Source of the DNA: Alloalcanivorax marinus
Lineage (GTDB): Bacteria; Pseudomonadota; Gammaproteobacteria; Pseudomonadales; Alcanivoracaceae
Length of the DNA stretch: 64,000 nt
NCBI RefSeq assembly: GCF_016906305.1
Contig: NZ_JADDOL010000022.1
Span: 1-64,000, forward strand
Direction of reading: 5' to 3'
Below the pieces are notes generated by a model. It made no database searches. It was not told the origin of the DNA and worked only from the letters and a program-made list of their open reading frames with translations. The position numbers and the translations under genes were made by a program. Position 1 is the first letter of the stretch. The number at the start of each line of letters is the position of its first letter. Below, piece by piece: positions 47,190 through 55,995 of the stretch.

Positions 47190-48791
47190 TTGCGGTCCGC
47201 GGCGGGCGGCCGCTCCTGGCTGCTGCTGATTCTGGCCCTGGCGCTGGCCGCGCCGGTGCTGGTGGTGGCCGGCAGCTGGCTGGCCGGCGCCTCCCCCAAC
47301 TGGGCGCACCTGCGCGCCACGGTGCTGCCCGGCTATGTGCGCCTGTCGCTGCTGCTGGCCCTGGGCACCGGCCTGGGCGCCCTGGTGATCGGCGTGGGCG
47401 CCGCCTGGGCCGTGGCGCGGTTGCGTTTTCCCGGGCGCCGGCTGCTGGAATGGGCGCTGCTGCTGCCGCTGGCCTGCCCCGCCTACCTGATCGCCTACAC
47501 CTGGACCGGCCTGCTGGCCAGCGAGGGGGCCCTGCAGCGGGCGCTGGCGATCCCCCTGCCGGACATCCGCGGCCCCGCCGGGGCGGTGGCCATGTTTACC
47601 CTGGTGCTTTACCCCTATGTGTACCTGATGGCGCGGGCCGCCTTCGTCAGCCAGGCGGCGCTGGCCCAGGAGGTGGCGCGCACCCTGGGCGCCGGGCCCT
47701 GGCGGCGCTTCTTCCGGGTGGCGCTGCCGCTGGCCAGGCCGGCCATCGTCGCCGGCCTGGCGCTGGTGCTGATGGAGACCCTGGCGGACTACGGCACCGT
47801 GGCCTATTTCGGCGTGCCCACCCTGAGCACCGGCATCTACCGCACCTGGTTCGGGCTCGGCGACCGGCTGGCGGCGGCGCAGCTGGCCGGCGTGCTGCTG
47901 CTGGCGATGGTGGTGCTGTTGTGGGTGGAGCGCCACGCCCGCCAGCAGCGGCGCATCGCCGGCGGCGGCCCGCCGGCCCCGGCCACGCCGCTGCGCCCGC
48001 TGCCCGGGCTGCTGCTGGCGGCGCTGCTGTGGCTGCCTATCGTACTCGGCTTCCTGCTGCCGGTGCTGCAACTGGCGCTCTGGAGCCTGCCCCGCTGGCG
48101 CGGCCTGCTGGCGCCGGACTTCCTGGCGCTGCTCGGCACCAGCCTGCTGATCGCCGCCAGCACCGCGCTGGCGGCCACCGCCCTGGGGCTGCTGCTGATC
48201 TGGGCCCGGCGGCTGCGCGCCGACCGGCCCCGGCGGGCCGCCGCGCGGCTGGCCGGATTCGGTTACGCGGTGCCGGGCACGGTACTGGCGGTGGGCGTGG
48301 TGATGGTGCTGGCCGGCCTGGACCGGGGCCTCAACGACCTGCTCACCGCCGTCGGCCTGCCGGGGCCGGGGCTACTGTTTTCCGGCACCCTGTTCGCCGT
48401 GATCTTCGCCTGCACGGTGCGCTTTCTGACCATCCCGGTGCAGGGCCTGGACGCCGGCCTGCAGAACCTGTCGCCCAATCTGGACAGCGCCGCCCGCTCC
48501 CTGGGCGCCCGCCCCGCCGGCCTGTTGCGGCGGGTGCATCTGCCGCTGCTGCGGGTGCCGCTGGCCACCAGCGCCCTGCTGGTGTTCGTGGACACCCTCA
48601 AGGAACTGCCGGCGGCGCTGGTACTGCGCCCCTTCAACACCAACACCCTGGCGGTGCGCGCCTTCGAACTGGCCTCCGATGAACGGCTGGCGGACGCCGC
48701 CCTGCCGGCGCTGGCCATCCTGCTGGCCGGGGTGGCGCCGGTGATCCTGCTGACCCGTTCCATGCGCGTGCCCCACGCCCCGTCACGATGA
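47190..48791 (+). CDS. iron ABC transporter permease (FbpB type)
   Basis: A 533-residue double permease with about twelve helices. Each half has a coupling loop of the EAA type: ARTLGAGPWRRFFRVALPLARPAIVAG near residue 170 and ARSLGARPAGLLRRVHLPLLRVPLATS near residue 440. This two-in-one layout is that of FbpB/SfuB ferric permeases. The start appears to be TTG at 47190, four bases behind the upstream stop, so translation is probably coupled. Confidence 0.9.
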   Translation: MRSAAGGRSWLLLILALALAAPVLVVAGSWLAGASPNWAHLRATVLPGYVRLSLLLALGTGLGALVIGVGAAWAVARLRFPGRRLLEWALLLPLACPAYLIAYTWTGLLASEGALQRALAIPLPDIRGPAGAVAMFTLVLYPYVYLMARAAFVSQAALAQEVARTLGAGPWRRFFRVALPLARPAIVAGLALVLMETLADYGTVAYFGVPTLSTGIYRTWFGLGDRLAAAQLAGVLLLAMVVLLWVERHARQQRRIAGGGPPAPATPLRPLPGLLLAALLWLPIVLGFLLPVLQLALWSLPRWRGLLAPDFLALLGTSLLIAASTALAATALGLLLIWARRLRADRPRRAAARLAGFGYAVPGTVLAVGVVMVLAGLDRGLNDLLTAVGLPGPGLLFSGTLFAVIFACTVRFLTIPVQGLDAGLQNLSPNLDSAARSLGARPAGLLRRVHLPLLRVPLATSALLVFVDTLKELPAALVLRPFNTNTLAVRAFELASDERLADAALPALAILLAGVAPVILLTRSMRVPHAPSR

Positions 48792-48801
48792 GCGTTTCGT
48801 T

Positions 48802-49857
48802 ATGCTGACTCTGGATCGTCTTTCCCTGCGTTTCGACCACCAGCCGGTGCTGGACCTGGTCAGCCTGACCCTGGACGAAGGCCGCATCGGCTGCCTGATC
48901 GGCCCGTCCGGCTGCGGCAAGACCTCGCTGCTGCGGCTGATCGCCGGCTTCCTCGCTCCCGACGGCGGCCGCGTGCTGCTGGACGGCGAGCCGGTGGCCG
49001 AGGCGCACCGGCAGACCCCGCCGGAGCAGCGCCGGGTGGGCATGGTGTTCCAGGACATCGCCCTGTTTCCGCACCTCAACGTCACCGACAACATCGCCTT
49101 CGGCCTGCACCGGCAGCCGCCGGCGGCACGCCGGGCCCGGGTCGCCGAGCTGCTGGCGCGGGTCGGCCTGCCCGGCCTCGGCGACCGCTATCCGCACCAG
49201 TTGTCCGGCGGCCAGCAACAGCGGGTGGCCCTGGCCCGGGCGCTGGCGCCCCGGCCGCGCCTGCTGCTGCTGGACGAGCCGTTCTCGGCCCTGGACGCGG
49301 AACTGCGCGAACAGATCAGCCGTGAGGTGCGCCAGATTCTGCTGCGCGAGGGCATCACCGCGCTGTTCGTCACCCACGACCAGAACGAGGCCTTCGCGCT
49401 GGCCGATCAGGTGGGCGTGATGCACGGCGGGGAACTGCGGCAATGGGACACGCCCTACCGGGTCTACCATCAGCCGGCGGACCGCACGGTGGCGGACTTT
49501 ATCGGTGGCGGCGTGCTGATGCCGGGACGGGTGCGGGACGTGGACCGGGTGGACACCGCCCTGGGCGAGCTGCGCGGGCCGCTACCGCCGGGGCTGGCGC
49601 CGGGCGCCGAGGTGGACGTGCTGGTCAGGCCGGACGATCTGGTGATCGACGACGCCGGGCCGCGCCGGGCGCGGGTGGTGGAGTGTCTGTTCCGGGGGGC
49701 GCGCATGCTCTACACGCTGGAACTGGACAACGGCCAGCGGCTGCCCTGCCTGGCCAACAGCCACCACGCCCATGCGGAAGGCACGGGCGTGGCGGTGCGT
49801 CTGGATCTGGAACACCTGGTGGTGTTCGCTCAGTCGAGCAGGCTCACCAGCCGCTGA
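48802..49857 (+). CDS. iron ABC transporter ATP-binding protein (FbpC type)
   Basis: A 351-residue ATPase with Walker A GPSGCGKTSLL near residue 34, signature LSGGQQQRVALARAL near 133, Walker B LLLLDEPFSALD near 153 and the H-loop in FVTHDQNEAFALADQVGVM. A C-terminal TOBE-like domain (about 235-345) follows, as in FbpC. It ends inside the convergent nitronate-monooxygenase-like gene (28-base overlap). Confidence 0.92.
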   Translation: MLTLDRLSLRFDHQPVLDLVSLTLDEGRIGCLIGPSGCGKTSLLRLIAGFLAPDGGRVLLDGEPVAEAHRQTPPEQRRVGMVFQDIALFPHLNVTDNIAFGLHRQPPAARRARVAELLARVGLPGLGDRYPHQLSGGQQQRVALARALAPRPRLLLLDEPFSALDAELREQISREVRQILLREGITALFVTHDQNEAFALADQVGVMHGGELRQWDTPYRVYHQPADRTVADFIGGGVLMPGRVRDVDRVDTALGELRGPLPPGLAPGAEVDVLVRPDDLVIDDAGPRRARVVECLFRGARMLYTLELDNGQRLPCLANSHHAHAEGTGVAVRLDLEHLVVFAQSSRLTSR

Positions 49858-50807
49858 CGGATGGTGGCGGTGCACTCCTCGATGATCGAGGCCACCAGCT
49901 CGTCGCAGGACGGAATGGCGTCGATCAGGCCCTGCACCATGCCGCTGGTCCAGATGCCGTAGTCCACGTCGCCTTCCTTGAGCGCCACCTTGCCCTTGGC
50001 GCCGGCCACCAGATCGCTGATCAGCTCGAACTTCATGTCCTTGCCGGCTTCACGCTCGATCTCGTTGACCCGCTCCGCCACCTTGTTCTTGTAGACCCGG
50101 GCGGTGTTGCGCAGCGGCCGGTAGACCAGCGCCGTGTCGCGCTCGCTGCCCTCGACGATGGCGCGCTTGATGTTATCGTGGATGGGCGCTTCCTTGGTGG
50201 CCATGAAGCGCGTGCCCATGTTGATGCCGTCGGCGCCCAGGGCCAGACAGGCGGCCATCTGCGCGCCGGTGCCGATGCCGCCGGAGGCGACCATGGGGAT
50301 GTCCAGCACCTTGGCGGCGGCGGGCAGCAGCACCAGGTTGGTGACATCGTCCTCGCCCGGATGGCCGGCGCACTCGAAGCCGTCCACGGACACCGCCGCG
50401 CAGCCCAGGCTCTGGGCCTTCAGGGAGTGACGCACCGAGGTGCACTTGTGGATCACCTTGACGCCGTGCTCGTTGAACAGGGCCATGAACGGCTCCGGGC
50501 TGCGCCCGGCGGTTTCCACGATCTTGACGCCGGACTCGACGATGGCCCGGGCGTATTCCTCATAGGGCACCGGCTTGATGGTCGGCAGCAGGGTCAGGTT
50601 GACGCCGAACGGCTGGTCGGTCATCTCCTGGCAGCGGGCGATTTCCCGGGCCAGATCCTCCGGCGTGGGCTGGGTCAGGCCGGTGATGATGCCCAGGGCG
50701 CCGGCGTTGGACACCGCGGAGGCCAGCTCCGCGTAGCCCACGTTCTGCATGCCGCCCTGGATGATCGGGTAGCGGGTACCCAGCAATTCGGTAAGACGCG
50801 TTTTCAT
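49830..50807 (-). CDS. nitronate monooxygenase-like NAD(P)H:flavin oxidoreductase
   Basis: A 325-residue FMN TIM-barrel enzyme of the 2-nitropropane dioxygenase family. It begins RLTELLGTRYPIIQGGMQNVGYAELASAVSNAGALG. The phosphate-binding and catalytic region contains SVDGFECAGHPGEDD near residue 140, with the family histidine, and VASGGIGTGAQMAACLALGADGINMGTRF near 180. Its substrate is uncertain; relatives act on alkyl nitronates or as quinone reductases. I chose the ATG at 50807 by homology. The 3' end overlaps fbpC on the other strand. Confidence 0.88.
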   Translation of the reverse strand: MKTRLTELLGTRYPIIQGGMQNVGYAELASAVSNAGALGIITGLTQPTPEDLAREIARCQEMTDQPFGVNLTLLPTIKPVPYEEYARAIVESGVKIVETAGRSPEPFMALFNEHGVKVIHKCTSVRHSLKAQSLGCAAVSVDGFECAGHPGEDDVTNLVLLPAAAKVLDIPMVASGGIGTGAQMAACLALGADGINMGTRFMATKEAPIHDNIKRAIVEGSERDTALVYRPLRNTARVYKNKVAERVNEIEREAGKDMKFELISDLVAGAKGKVALKEGDVDYGIWTSGMVQGLIDAIPSCDELVASIIEECTATIRQRLVSLLD

Positions 50808-50870
50808 GAAGGTCTCTCTCCCATCGTGGTTCACCGACCCTACCCAGCCACCGGGCGCCGTACAATGATC

Positions 50871-51794
50871 TTATCCGTCACCGACTGTGGCGGAAACGAC
50901 CTGCCGGCGCACCCGCCGGTCGCCGAACAGGTACAACCCCAGGGCGGCGACGATCACCGCCGCCCCGGCCAGCACCCGCGGGCCGAGCTGCTCATCGTTG
51001 AGCCAGGCGCCCAGGGACAGCGCCAGCACCGGCGTGATCAACGTGACCAGTGCCACGGTGGCCGCCGGCAGCCGGGTCAGCACCAGGAAGTAGCAATAGA
51101 AGCCCACCAGGGAACCGAACACCGCCAGATAGACGATCGCCCCGAGACCGCGCACATCGCCGCTCCACTGCACACCCTGGCCGGTGACCAGCACCGCCAG
51201 GCCGTACAGCGGCAGCGAGGCGATCAGCCCGCCCACGGTCTGCTGCATGGGCGCCAGGCCGGCGCCGACCCGCTGCACCACGATGCCCGACAGGGCGAAC
51301 AGGCTCACCGCCGCCAGAATCCACAGCATGCCGCGAACGCGCCCCGCCAGCGCCACGTCGCCCCGGCCCAGGGCCGCCAGGCTGTCGCCGAACACCAGCG
51401 CCAGCCCGGCCAACCCCAACAGGCAGGCCAGCCAGTGCCAGGCATTGAAGCGGGCGCCGCCGCGTACCGCCAGCAACATCACCCCGGAAATCAACGGCGC
51501 CATGCCGAACACCACCGAAATCAGCCCGGAAGGCAGATCCCGCGCCGCCATGTAGCTGCAGCCCATGGCCCCGAAAATGCCCGGCAGGGCGGCGCCGTAG
51601 CTGGCCAGCGCGCGGCGGTGCAATGGCAGCCCCTGGCGGCGCGCCAGCAACCACAGCACCCCGAGCAACGCCGCCAGCGCCATGCGCCCGCCGGCGGCGG
51701 CGAACGCCGGCAGCGCCTCGCCGCTCCATTTGATGCCCAACGGCGTAGTCGCCCAAACGGCGATCACGATCAGATAGGCGGCCAAGGTGTTCAT
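50871..51794 (-). CDS. EamA/DMT-family transporter
   Basis: A 307-residue membrane protein with ten helices and two EamA repeats. The first repeat starts LAAYLIVIAVWATTPLGIKWSGEALP and the second ends ALVTLITPVLALSLGAWLNDEQLGPRVLAGAAVIVAALGLYL. DMT exporters move amino acids, purines or other small metabolites; the substrate is unknown. The ATG at 51794 follows AAGGAATGAC. A candidate attenuator hairpin lies in its leader. Confidence 0.87.
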   Translation of the reverse strand: MNTLAAYLIVIAVWATTPLGIKWSGEALPAFAAAGGRMALAALLGVLWLLARRQGLPLHRRALASYGAALPGIFGAMGCSYMAARDLPSGLISVVFGMAPLISGVMLLAVRGGARFNAWHWLACLLGLAGLALVFGDSLAALGRGDVALAGRVRGMLWILAAVSLFALSGIVVQRVGAGLAPMQQTVGGLIASLPLYGLAVLVTGQGVQWSGDVRGLGAIVYLAVFGSLVGFYCYFLVLTRLPAATVALVTLITPVLALSLGAWLNDEQLGPRVLAGAAVIVAALGLYLFGDRRVRRQVVSATVGDG

Positions 51795-51941
51795 GTCATT
51801 CCTTGCGTATGGTGGCGCGGTTGCGGCGAGGTTGTGAAGGCTCCGGAGGCCGGGGACAATACCTTGACCGGGCAACGATGGGGATACCTGAGAAGGCCCT
51901 CCGGCGACGGCGCACAGGGCGCGCGCCACGCACGGCGGGCC

Positions 51942-51975
51942 AAAAAAAGCCGCGGGCTTGTACAGCACCGCGGCT
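51942..51975 (-). terminator. intrinsic terminator in the leader of the EamA exporter
   Basis: Read on the minus strand, AGCCGCGG pairs with CCGCGGCT around a 12-base loop and is followed by seven T residues. It points toward the EamA gene, about 150 bases upstream of its start. It may attenuate that gene or stop antisense transcription from the cca side; the sequence alone does not decide. Confidence 0.6.
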
Positions 51976-52013
51976 CGCGAGAATATTCTGCTGCAAAGGG
52001 TGGGTGACAACAA

Positions 52014-53255
52014 ATGGATATTTATTTAGTAGGCGGAGCGGTTCGTGACGAACTGCTGGGCCTGCCGGTCAAGGAACGAGACTGGGTCGTGGTGGGTGCC
52101 ACCCCACAGCAGCTCATCGATCAGGGCTTCAAACCGGTGGGCAAGGACTTTCCCGTGTTCCTGCATCCGGACACCCGGGAGGAATACGCGCTGGCGCGCA
52201 CCGAGCGCAAAAGCGGCCACGGCTACACCGGTTTCGTCTTCCACGCGGAACCGGACGTGTCCCTGGAGCAGGACCTGGTCCGCCGGGATCTGACCGTCAA
52301 CGCCATGGCGCGCACCGCCGACGGCGAAATCATCGACCCCTTCGGCGGCAAGCGGGACCTCAAGGCGCGGCTGCTGCGCCATGTGTCGCCGGCGTTCACC
52401 GAGGACCCGTTGCGGGTGCTGCGGGTGGCGCGGCTGGCCGCCCGCTATCGCTGGATGGGCTTCCGCGTGGCCGAGGAAACCGTCGAACTGATGACCCGCA
52501 TCACCATCAGCGGCGAACTGACCCACCTGCCCGCCGAACGGGTCTGGAAGGAAACCAACCGCGCCCTGATGGAGCGCTCCCCCCAGGCCTACTTCCAGAC
52601 CCTGCACGACTGCGGCGCCCTGGCGGAACTGTTCCCGGAGCTGGCGCACCTGGACGGCGTGCCCCAGTGCCCGGACCACCATCCCACCGTGGACGTGCTC
52701 ACCCACCAGTACCGCTGCCTGGCCCAGGCGGCCCGCCAGCAGCTGCCGTTGACGTCCCGTTACGCCCTGCTTTGTCACGATCTGGGCAAGGCGGAAACGC
52801 CGCCGGACGGCTGGCCGGAGCACAAGGGCCACGAACGGCGCGGCGAGCAGCTGGCCCGGGAAATGTCCCAGCGCCTGCGGGTCTCCCGGGAACTGGCCGA
52901 CGCCGCCGTCACCATGACGCGCTGGCAGCGGCGTGCCCAACGGGCCCTGAAACTGCGCCCCGCCGACGTCTGGGAAATGCTGCACAGCCTGGACGTGGTG
53001 CGCCGCCCCCGGCGGCTGAAATTTTTTCTGGCCGCCTGCGAAGCGGACGCGCGCACCTGCGCCGCCGACCCCAAGGCGCCGTTCCCCCAGGGCGAGTACC
53101 TGGCCGGCGTGGCCGAGGCGGTGCGCCAGGTGGACGTGACCGGCCTGCGCGAAGCGGGCCTGGCCGGCCAGGCCCTGGGCCTGGCCCTGGACGAAAAGCG
53201 TCTCAAGGTCATCAAGGAATACAAAAAGGAGTTTCTCGAACGATGGCAGCCATAG
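52014..53255 (+). CDS. cca: CCA-adding enzyme (tRNA nucleotidyltransferase, HD-containing)
   Basis: Repairs and adds CCA ends of tRNAs. The 413-residue protein begins with the class II nucleotidyltransferase motif [16 protein letters not shown]. Further it has [26 protein letters not shown] and a C-terminal HD domain with [11 protein letters not shown] near residue 255. The length equals that of Escherichia coli Cca. The end overlaps the pteridine reductase start by 13 bases. Confidence 0.96.
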   Translation: MDIYLVGGAVRDELLGLPVKERDWVVVGATPQQLIDQGFKPVGKDFPVFLHPDTREEYALARTERKSGHGYTGFVFHAEPDVSLEQDLVRRDLTVNAMARTADGEIIDPFGGKRDLKARLLRHVSPAFTEDPLRVLRVARLAARYRWMGFRVAEETVELMTRITISGELTHLPAERVWKETNRALMERSPQAYFQTLHDCGALAELFPELAHLDGVPQCPDHHPTVDVLTHQYRCLAQAARQQLPLTSRYALLCHDLGKAETPPDGWPEHKGHERRGEQLAREMSQRLRVSRELADAAVTMTRWQRRAQRALKLRPADVWEMLHSLDVVRRPRRLKFFLAACEADARTCAADPKAPFPQGEYLAGVAEAVRQVDVTGLREAGLAGQALGLALDEKRLKVIKEYKKEFLERWQP

Positions 53256-53980
53256 CGCTGGTCACCGGCAGCGCCCGCCGCATCGGCGCGCGCATCGTCC
53301 GCGCCCTGCACGCCCGCGATTGCCGGGTGGTGATTCACTACCGCAACAGCGAGGCCGAGGCCCGTGCCCTGGCGGCGGAACTGAACGCCACGCGGGCGGA
53401 CAGCGCCGCCTGCCTGCAAGCGGACCTGAGCGATCCGGCCGCCGTGCGCCGGCTGGCCGCCGAGGCCCGCGCCTGCTTCGGCGGTCTGGACCTGCTGGTC
53501 AACAACGCCTCCAGCTTCTACCCCACCCCCCTGGCCGAGGCCACCGACCACGACTGGGACGAGCTGGTGCACAGCAACCTGCGCGCCCCTTTCCTGCTCA
53601 GCCAGGCCCTGGCCGACGACCTGGCCCGCTCCGGCCGGGGCGCCATCGTCAATCTGGTGGACGTGTACGCCGAAAAACCCCTCGCCGACCATCCCCTCTA
53701 CTGCATGGCCAAGGCCGGCCTGGCGATGATGACCAAAAGCCTGGCCCGCGACCTGGGCCCGGCGGTGCGCGTCAACGGCGTCGCGCCGGGCCCGATCCTG
53801 TGGCCCGAACAGGGCGGCGCCGACCAGGACGCGGTGCTCAAGGCCAGCGCCCTGAAACGCGCCGGCGACCCGGACGACATCGCCGGCGCGGTCACCTGGC
53901 TCGCCCTGGACGCCCCCTACGTCACCGGCCAGATCCTGGCCGTGGACGGCGGCCGCTCCCTCGCCCTCGCCGGCACCTGA
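53243..53980 (+). CDS. folM: pteridine reductase-like SDR (FolM type)
   Basis: A 245-residue short-chain dehydrogenase. It starts with the NADPH loop VTGSARRIGARIVRALH, where the arginine pair favours NADPH as in PTR1. The catalytic tyrosine and lysine are in PLYCMAKAGLAMMTK near residue 152, and NNASS stands near residue 85. FolM reduces dihydromonapterin or dihydrobiopterin. I chose the ATG at 53243 with AAGGAG upstream, inside cca, so the two are coupled. Confidence 0.87.
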   Translation: MAAIALVTGSARRIGARIVRALHARDCRVVIHYRNSEAEARALAAELNATRADSAACLQADLSDPAAVRRLAAEARACFGGLDLLVNNASSFYPTPLAEATDHDWDELVHSNLRAPFLLSQALADDLARSGRGAIVNLVDVYAEKPLADHPLYCMAKAGLAMMTKSLARDLGPAVRVNGVAPGPILWPEQGGADQDAVLKASALKRAGDPDDIAGAVTWLALDAPYVTGQILAVDGGRSLALAGT

Positions 53981-53981
53981 T

Positions 53982-54220
53982 CGGGGTCGGACCACCACAA
54001 GCCACTGATTTATAAGAAAAACCATCAAATAACGGGCAGATTTACAGCCCTTAGGCTGCTTTTACGACAGTAAAAAGGCCTTTCTAAGGGGAAAAAGACC
54101 GGGCGCGCCCTGTGTTAACAGCCGGTATTTGCCCGCCAAAAAAGCCCTGCCAAGCCCTAAATACCGGCCATAAAACTTTTTTAAATTAATAAACTCAGTG
54201 ACTTGCCGAGGTCCGACCCC
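53982..54220. mobile_element. MITE-like element with ~35-bp terminal inverted repeats
   Basis: The left end GGGGTCGGACC...CAAG.CACTGA.TTTAT and the right end, reverse-complemented, GGGGTCGGACC...CAAGTCACTGAGTTTAT agree at most positions across about 35 bases. The interior is AT-richer than the surroundings and contains an inner inverted repeat GCCGGTATTT/AAATACCGGC at 54121-54130 and 54159-54168. There is no open frame for a transposase. The whole gap between folM and the lipoprotein gene is filled by this element and a tandem repeat. No clear target duplication was found. Confidence 0.7.
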
Positions 54221-54244
54221 AGGCAGAGTCGCCAGGCAGAGTCG
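54221..54244. repeat. short tandem repeat beside the MITE-like element
   Basis: AGGCAGAGTCG occurs twice (54221-54231 and 54234-54244), separated by two bases. It lies directly behind the right end of the inverted-repeat element. Confidence 0.6.
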
Positions 54245-54343
54245 GACGGAATGCACATTGCGGCGGGACGGGGGTGAAAGCCGGCGTCTTTTCCCCTTGG
54301 CAGACTGCGGCGCAACAACAACGCACCGCCAGGGGGAATATCC

Positions 54344-55303
54344 ATGTTTGCTTCACTCCAGTTCATATCGCTTCCGCGCCGGGCTGTGCCCGGCCTTGTC
54401 GTGCTGCTGGCCGCCTGCGGCGGCGATCACGATCATCAGCCCGTGGACAGTGCCCCACCGAGCGACGGCGCCCGCGCCATCGCCGTGGACGCGCAAAACG
54501 CCGAGCCCTTACTGGGTGAGGTGATGTTCGTCACCAATCTGGTGGCCCTGAACGTGGCCTACGACCTGAACATGTACAGCGTGGTGATGCCGGTGACCGC
54601 CTGTGACAACGACGGCACCGTGGCAAGGGAAAGTGAAGCGGACGGCGCCGGGCGCGTCACCGCGATTCATTATGAAAGTTGCCGGATCTCCCTGGGGCCG
54701 GACACCGATCTGATGCTCGACGGCGACCTGGTTTTCCAATACGACAGCGCCGACCCGGCCTCGCCCTTCCAGGTCGACGCCACCGCCTTCGTTTCCGATC
54801 TGCGCGAAGACCAGAGCGGCACCGTGTACGGCAACCGCACCCGCCTGGACGGCACCCTGCGCATGACACCGGACCCGATCGCCGGCCTGCCCTTCGCCAG
54901 CGTCAGCGACGCCGGACTGACCCTGGCCTTCGAGTACCTGGAAGAAGATCAGGTGGTGGATGTTCGTGAATGGCAACTGAGGCACTTCGCCGTGCCGTTC
55001 GCCGTGGACCTGATGACCGGCGGCATGGGCATCGGCGCCCACGGGCGGCTGACGCTGACCGGCCCGGATCAGCCCGCCGGGTTCGTCGACCTGGACACCG
55101 ACCCGCTGCTGTCCACCTCCATGGCGGCCTGCCCGGACTCCGGCGGCCTGACCGTCACCGGCGCGCAAGACAGCCAGGTGCGCCTCAGCGTTCAGCACGC
55201 CGATGAAGCGGTGATCACCACCAACGGCCTCGCCCGGCTGGTCGACTGCGGTGACCTGCTCGACCTCGCCGATCCGATGGCGGCGCTGGTGATCGCGCAT
55301 TAG
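54344..55303 (+). CDS. hypothetical lipoprotein
   Basis: A 319-residue protein that I do not recognise. The N-terminus has a hydrophobic stretch and a lipobox-like VLLAACGGD near residue 25, so it is probably a lipid-anchored exported protein. The body is acidic and beta-rich in appearance, with several cysteines (residues about 88, 112, 266, 304). GGGGAATATCC precedes the start. Codon use follows the GC-rich host pattern, unlike the genes after 55.4 kb. No neighbour suggests a role. Confidence 0.7.
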   Translation: MFASLQFISLPRRAVPGLVVLLAACGGDHDHQPVDSAPPSDGARAIAVDAQNAEPLLGEVMFVTNLVALNVAYDLNMYSVVMPVTACDNDGTVARESEADGAGRVTAIHYESCRISLGPDTDLMLDGDLVFQYDSADPASPFQVDATAFVSDLREDQSGTVYGNRTRLDGTLRMTPDPIAGLPFASVSDAGLTLAFEYLEEDQVVDVREWQLRHFAVPFAVDLMTGGMGIGAHGRLTLTGPDQPAGFVDLDTDPLLSTSMAACPDSGGLTVTGAQDSQVRLSVQHADEAVITTNGLARLVDCGDLLDLADPMAALVIAH

Positions 55304-55315
55304 GCAGTGCTACAA

Positions 55316-55402
55316 ATTGGTCTGAGCGCCGCTTTCAATTCGGTTGACGTGTATGCGAAAACACCAGTCAATCCCCGGGGGGAGGGACGCTCAGAGCGAG
55401 CC
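55316..55402. repeat. nested inverted repeats at the composition boundary
   Basis: Outer arms ATTGG/CCAAT, middle arms CTGAGCG (55322-55328)/CGCTCAG (55388-55394), and an inner hairpin TTGACGTGT with ACACCAGTCAA (55344-55371) are nested around one centre. The structure begins 13 bases behind the lipoprotein stop, exactly where the sequence changes from GC-rich to AT-richer. It may be a terminator, a folded RNA or an insertion scar. Confidence 0.5.
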
Positions 55403-55530
55403 AATTGCAAAAATTGCCGCTAAACGCCAATCTCTTTAAAGAAAGACCAAATTCCTGGCGCCTTCAAAAAGCTGCGCTTTTTCCTTTAACAAACACTATT
55501 GCTCTCTGCAACCTCAACAACAGCCCCTTG

Positions 55531-55890
55531 CTACTGAAGCTTCAGCTCACCTGCATCACTGCAGCTTCCATTGTGAGTAAAAGCAACGACGTCCCTTTCC
55601 GAGATATAAGCCGCCAATGCCATTGCGCGTATCCCGTTGATTCGCTGCTCATCCAGCGTGCTTTTGTAAACTATCCAGCCGCTCTTTTCTGTGCCCGGGT
55701 GTGAACTATCAGCCGATGAATAATCAAGCTTGATCATAAAATCATTAGAGTCCCAACCACCTTCGAGCACTGAGACGATCTTTCCTGCCCCACAGGTCCC
55801 CGCCATAGCGGGATATACTCCAATTGCAAGGCCAAGGGGAAGCCCCCAAAACACCGACCTAATCCATACTTTAAAAACAATCACCATCAT
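55531..55890 (-). CDS. small exported Cys-containing protein, unknown function
   Basis: A 119-residue protein with a signal peptide ending PAMA near residue 30. The mature part begins GTCGAGKIVSVLEGGW and ends in GIRAMALAAYISERDVVAFTHNGSC. This shape (Cys, a G-K-I-x-S-V strand, a helix rich in Ala/Leu, a strand and a second Cys) recurs in the 63640 protein at the other end of the cassette. A disulfide between the two cysteines is likely. GGGGGTAAG precedes the start. It is the last gene of the low-GC cassette. Confidence 0.7.
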   Translation of the reverse strand: MMVIVFKVWIRSVFWGLPLGLAIGVYPAMAGTCGAGKIVSVLEGGWDSNDFMIKLDYSSADSSHPGTEKSGWIVYKSTLDEQRINGIRAMALAAYISERDVVAFTHNGSCSDAGELKLQ

Positions 55891-55995
55891 AAACTTACCC
55901 CCGAATTAATCACGCTTTTGTCAAAACGCCATCCAAAAACCGAACGCAAGGAATGCTCAATCCCACAACTAAAAAAATAAACCCTCTACGCAACC

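Noticed and set aside
49443..52007. Very long plus-strand frame running across fbpC, the nitronate-monooxygenase-like gene and the EamA gene
   Set aside because: It crosses three recognised genes in another frame or strand and reads as Gly/Arg/His/Gln-rich noise.
51795..52013. N-terminal extension of the EamA protein through the leader
   Set aside because: The extension starts with TTG, has no family similarity, and would read through the terminator hairpin. The ATG at 51794 with its AAGGAATG site fits the family.
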